A DNA stretch of 64,000 nucleotides from Rubritalea tangerina (GTDB taxonomy: Bacteria > Verrucomicrobiota > Verrucomicrobiia > Verrucomicrobiales > Akkermansiaceae), in contig NZ_JBHUJB010000083.1 in assembly GCF_042683245.1 (NCBI RefSeq), forward strand, positions 62,001 through 126,000. Direction: 5' to 3'. The notes below the pieces were generated by a model. That model did not search any database. It was not told the DNA's origin and worked only from the letters and a program-made list of their open reading frames with translations. This document shows, piece after piece, positions 60,872 to 64,000 of this stretch (position 1 is the stretch's first letter; each line of letters opens with the position of its first letter). Made by a program: the position numbers and the translations under genes.

Positions 60872-63367
60872 CTAGCGCATTAAGCTCACAGATCTACCCA
60901 GTTGATTAAGGTAGGGGATGGTGAGGGTGGTGGTGGTTTCATTTTGCGTGAGGGTAGTATCACTGGGGGCGGAGTGGAGTTTCCAGTGACCTTCGAGAGT
61001 GATCGAGAACGGGGTGTTATTTTTGAGATCGGTGGAGCCGATGACGAGTTGGCAGTGATTTTTATTTTGATGCCACATGAGTGTGGATGGGCGATTGAGT
61101 TTTTGGACCAAGGAGGTGTGAGTGAATGTGGTATCTGGCTGGAAGGTGACGAGGGCGTGGGTTTGGGAGCTTTGGTCGATGAGGTAGTGGTAATGGTTTT
61201 GGATATCTTGGTAGATGGGAGGTGTGGAGGACTCCATGGCGTGGTGGAACTTTTTAAGTTCGAGGTGTGAGGAATTGACGAGCACATGGAAGTGGCACTG
61301 GTCATTGTTGGGGGCGTTACCGTGGTCGAAGTAGGCGAGTGATGCGGGGCGGATGATGGGGGAGAATTGGTCGATAGATTCGCGTAGTTGTTGGCGGTTT
61401 TTGATGGTGGATGGGAGGTTTTTTGGGGCACCTGGTTTGAGTTGGCTTGATAGCGCGTAGGTATAGCCTTGGTTGCCGCGACGGATGTGGATGGGTGGGT
61501 TGCCTTTGGGGATGTAGTAGCCGGTTTGGCTGGCATCGAGCAAGGTATGCGAGCGGTCAGAGGGGAGAATGGTTTGGTAATTTTGGGAATAGACTTCGGC
61601 ATTAATAGTGAGTGGATTTCCGGGGAGTTGGTCATGGATGCTTTGGAGAAGAGCGGTGCGAACATTTGGTTTTGGAATGGTGATGCCGGTGGTGAAGAGG
61701 CTGATGCGATTGCCAAAGAAGAAGCCACTTTTCTGGACATGGCCTGGGTTCCAGGCCCAGACACCGAAGCCGTTGAGGCTGACGCCTCCACCTTGTTTAG
61801 CGCCGCTTCCGAGGTAGTCGGGATTATAGCGACCGGCGAGGTCTGGGTTATTTTGTTCTGCGGCGGTGACGTTGGGGAAGAGGTTGGGGTCATAGCCTTC
61901 GGTTCGGTAGCCACTATCGACAGTGTTAGGGAAGCGTCCCTCATCGCCGCGTGAGAAGATGAAGAGGGCTCCGTGCATGATGCGGTCCATGTAGGCGCCG
62001 GGGTAGCCTGCATCAGCGTAGACTTCTCCGCCACGGTAGTAGCGGTTGGCCCCGCGCAGCATGATGACTGCATTCTTGTGGCGGTGGACAGCGTTCCCCA
62101 TGACGGGGAATGGTCGGTGCCCTTGGAGTGGGGAGAGCATGTTGGGATCTGAAGCGTAATGCTTCCAGAAATCTGGGAGTTGAGAGGAATCTCCGGCCAT
62201 TTTTGAAGTGATGATGCGTGCCATTTCTCGGTCATCTTCGATGGGGCTGCCGAAGGTGGCGGTGGTGAGTTCTGCGGTTTTGATGGCAAATGTTTTGCTG
62301 AGCCCTACGCCTTGTCCTTTATGGCGTGAATTTTCCCAGGAGGGTGCGGGTCGGAGTTGCATCACGTAGGGGATTTCTGAGCGGAGCGAATTGAACGCCC
62401 AAGCAGTCGTGGCGGCACGGTAGCGCTGGCAGGCACGCTTGCTGTGGGGGCTGAAGATGCCGGCTTTGGCGAAGTTGATTTGGTGTTGAAGGGCGTGGAT
62501 ATGGCTATAGCTGGCGTAGGAAATGTGGTGGCCATTGTGGTGGATAATACCGCCATCTGGGGTGAGGTAGCGGTCTTGGGTGACGGCGAGGTCCAGTCCG
62601 CGACGGCAGGTGAGGAGTCGTTGCCACTTTGCTGGGCCGTCATCCATGCGACTGATGAAGCGCAGGACATTGTAGTAGAAGTTGAGTTGGAGGTCGGTAT
62701 TGGCGTAGGGGGCTTCTTTGTAGAGGTGGTGGCCTTCACCGGTATAGGCGAGGCATTCGAGTAAGTATTGGCGTTCGAGTTTTGGGAGTGTGTGGTCCAT
62801 GAGGACAAACTTTTGGCCCCAGTTACGCCAGCCGTAGCCATTACCGAGCCAGCCGTCCCTTTTACCGCCGGGGTGGAAATCGGAGTGCATGAGTGCGTGG
62901 GCGATGCGACGGTAGAGGGCTTCGATGGTAGGGGCTTGTGCGTCGTTGGCGTGAGCATAGGCGTGAAGCACACGCTCGAGAAGGGGCTTGAGCTCTTTGT
63001 CTATGGCGATGGGCGGGAGTTGGCCATCGGGTTGATTTTTGTTTTTTGACCGAATGAGTTTTACCTTGCGGTGGGGAGTGGTGTCAGTGGGGAGTGGGAG
63101 AGCGGAGTCGATATCACGCATGAGTTGGTCCAATTTTTGGGGTTCATTTCCCTGACCGTTTGGGGTGACTTTGGCGAGTGGGTAGGAAGAGCTGAAGCGT
63201 TGCATGCTATCGCGCTGTGCGTCCGTGAGTGTGGTGGGGAGGGGGGGCAGCCAGGGAAATTGCTGGTGAAGGTCCCAGGTGTAGTTTTTCCAGGGATTGG
63301 CTAAGATGCTGGGGAAGCTGAGTATGCAGGCAATGAGAATGGTCTGGAGTGATTTGAGGAAGTGCAT
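60872..63367 (-). CDS. Secreted polysaccharide lyase, PL8-like (chondroitin/hyaluronate lyase type)
   Basis: 831 aa from the ATG at 63367 (MHFLKSLQTILIACILS); the frame is open to 63415. Signal peptide to about residue 24. An alpha-toroid catalytic half (about 55-390) includes PDGGIIHHNGHHISYASYSH near 270-290, where PL8 enzymes place the active-site His/Tyr. A beta-sandwich half follows (about 400-831; PVMGNAVHRHKNAVIMLRG, YMDRIMHGALFIF). These match chondroitin ABC lyase-like enzymes in order, but the exact glycan is uncertain. With three sulfatases nearby, a sulfated glycosaminoglycan is a reasonable guess. Confidence 0.72.
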   Translation of the reverse strand: MHFLKSLQTILIACILSFPSILANPWKNYTWDLHQQFPWLPPLPTTLTDAQRDSMQRFSSSYPLAKVTPNGQGNEPQKLDQLMRDIDSALPLPTDTTPHRKVKLIRSKNKNQPDGQLPPIAIDKELKPLLERVLHAYAHANDAQAPTIEALYRRIAHALMHSDFHPGGKRDGWLGNGYGWRNWGQKFVLMDHTLPKLERQYLLECLAYTGEGHHLYKEAPYANTDLQLNFYYNVLRFISRMDDGPAKWQRLLTCRRGLDLAVTQDRYLTPDGGIIHHNGHHISYASYSHIHALQHQINFAKAGIFSPHSKRACQRYRAATTAWAFNSLRSEIPYVMQLRPAPSWENSRHKGQGVGLSKTFAIKTAELTTATFGSPIEDDREMARIITSKMAGDSSQLPDFWKHYASDPNMLSPLQGHRPFPVMGNAVHRHKNAVIMLRGANRYYRGGEVYADAGYPGAYMDRIMHGALFIFSRGDEGRFPNTVDSGYRTEGYDPNLFPNVTAAEQNNPDLAGRYNPDYLGSGAKQGGGVSLNGFGVWAWNPGHVQKSGFFFGNRISLFTTGITIPKPNVRTALLQSIHDQLPGNPLTINAEVYSQNYQTILPSDRSHTLLDASQTGYYIPKGNPPIHIRRGNQGYTYALSSQLKPGAPKNLPSTIKNRQQLRESIDQFSPIIRPASLAYFDHGNAPNNDQCHFHVLVNSSHLELKKFHHAMESSTPPIYQDIQNHYHYLIDQSSQTHALVTFQPDTTFTHTSLVQKLNRPSTLMWHQNKNHCQLVIGSTDLKNNTPFSITLEGHWKLHSAPSDTTLTQNETTTTLTIPYLNQLGRSVSLMR

Positions 63368-63774
63368 AGCGGTTGGTGCGGACTTTGTATGTAGCTCATA
63401 CTTGTGGTGATGCATAGATGTATCACGAGGGTGGTGGGTGATGGTTCATATTTGGATCAATCGGTCACCATGAGGATGTATGACCTCTTTCATTGGTATC
63501 TGATTTAGGGGTGGATGGTAGAGTTTGATTGTATTTTTTAGGCATTGTTGTTTCGTGTGGTATGTTGAATTTGATCTTATATATGGGTTGTAATTGTTTT
63601 ATTTTAAAGCGTTTAGGTTGTTTATGGGTGGTCTGCATTGTTTCATATATGAATCTGATTGGGATCTAATTGCTGGCATGATGGTGGAGATCGTGGTCTG
63701 GTAATCTATGAAAATCCCGTAATGCCTGCTGCGATTTGTGGTGGGCAGGGCATGATCAGCTACCCCAGACAAAG
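63368..63774. other. Spacer between the lyase gene and the partial pilin-like gene
   Basis: About 400 bp without a gene. An imperfect hairpin (ATGCCTGC… with GCAGGGCAT, about 63722-63752) lies before the next gene. No conserved promoter was identified. Confidence 0.35.
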
Positions 63775-64000
63775 ATGAAAGCGAGTAAGGATAGGAAGAG
63801 GCCGCGAGTGACCGCTCAAAGTATGCAGAGTGGTTTTGCTTTGATTAGTGCCGTGATGCTGACGAGTTTTTTATTTTTTGTGATGATAGGGATGTTGACC
63901 TTGAGTTCTACAGAGACGCGCAAGGCTCAGAGTGATGGTGCTATGTTAGAAGCTAAAGCGAATGCGAAGTTAGCACTGACGATAGCATTGGGGCAGCTAC
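63775..64000 (+). CDS. Verru_Chthon-cassette-like prepilin-type protein, partial (right edge)
   Basis: Starts at the ATG at 63775 and runs off the window. The visible part has a basic N-terminus (MKASKDRKRPRVT), then SGFALISAVMLTSFLFFVMIG, a hydrophobic stretch after Gly-Phe as in type IV prepilins, then TLSSTETRKAQ and AKANAKLALTIALGQL. This resembles the N-terminus of the Verru_Chthon cassette protein A, found in several-gene pseudopilin loci in this phylum. The rest of the gene and the locus lie beyond the window. Confidence 0.7.
   Translation, partial: MKASKDRKRPRVTAQSMQSGFALISAVMLTSFLFFVMIGMLTLSSTETRKAQSDGAMLEAKANAKLALTIALGQL

Noticed and set aside
61469..61954. 161-codon plus-strand frame and similar long frames opposite the lyase gene
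   Set aside because: Antisense shadows of the 831-aa lyase, whose frame has domains and a signal peptide.

Overview
The window looks like chromosomal DNA from a marine or aquatic member of the Verrucomicrobiota (Rubritalea/Roseibacillus/Haloferula-like; genus not determinable by eye). The grounds are several VPEP…RRRK PEP-CTERM proteins, an ECF sigma/FecR-LamG cassette, three formylglycine sulfatases, a DUF6288 protein, a polysaccharide lyase, and a Verru_Chthon-cassette-like pilin-type protein at the right edge. No tRNA, rRNA, CRISPR array, phage or intact IS element was recognised.

Layout. 0.1-4.0 kb: ECF sigma factor, FecR/LamG regulator and two related secreted proteins, all on the minus strand. 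4.1-9.8 kb: an RNA-repair locus. RtcR (plus) faces a minus-strand operon of a zinc-ribbon protein, RtcB, RtcA and an AlkB-type dioxygenase, behind a recognisable sigma-54 promoter. 9.9-16.5 kb: TonB receptor, SGNH hydrolase, Tat-exported ADO/PCO-like thiol dioxygenase, enoyl reductase plus glutamate dehydrogenase, and a DUF4259 protein. 16.6-22 kb: membrane protein, VOC protein, and pyruvate dehydrogenase E2, E1-beta and E1-alpha with a Cys-rich lipoprotein between E2 and E1-beta. 22-31 kb: mnmG, small genes, a secreted protein next to an HtrA protease, a GlcD-like oxidase and an STN/secretin-like protein. 31.1-31.4 kb: a DnaA-box cluster. 31.4-34.2 kb: ribD, msrB and dus. 34-48 kb: a duplicated PEP-CTERM/AraC promoter unit bracketing two sulfatases and a DUF6288 protein, then three unknown secreted proteins. 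48-55 kb: a catabolic-looking cluster (two PhyH dioxygenases, aldo/keto reductase, class III alcohol dehydrogenase, creatininase-family hydrolase) with AraC and GntR regulators. 55-64 kb: PEP-CTERM proteins (one frameshifted), a papain-like protease with YARHG domains, a sulfatase, a PL8-type lyase and the partial pilin-like gene.

Most notable is a coherent set of signals for the chromosome replication origin. Five exact TTATTCACA DnaA boxes plus near-matches lie in about 300 bp at 31.09-31.38 kb beside an AT-rich tract. The plus strand changes from C-rich to G-rich at that point. Three parS-type palindromes (GTTCCACGTGGAAC core) lie 8-9 kb away around mnmG. No dnaA or dnaN is present. Other items worth attention are the sigma-54 RNA-repair operon containing AlkB, a dispersed hairpin plus heptad-repeat element (three copies), the truncated AraC copy, and a PEP-CTERM gene broken in a seven-C tract.
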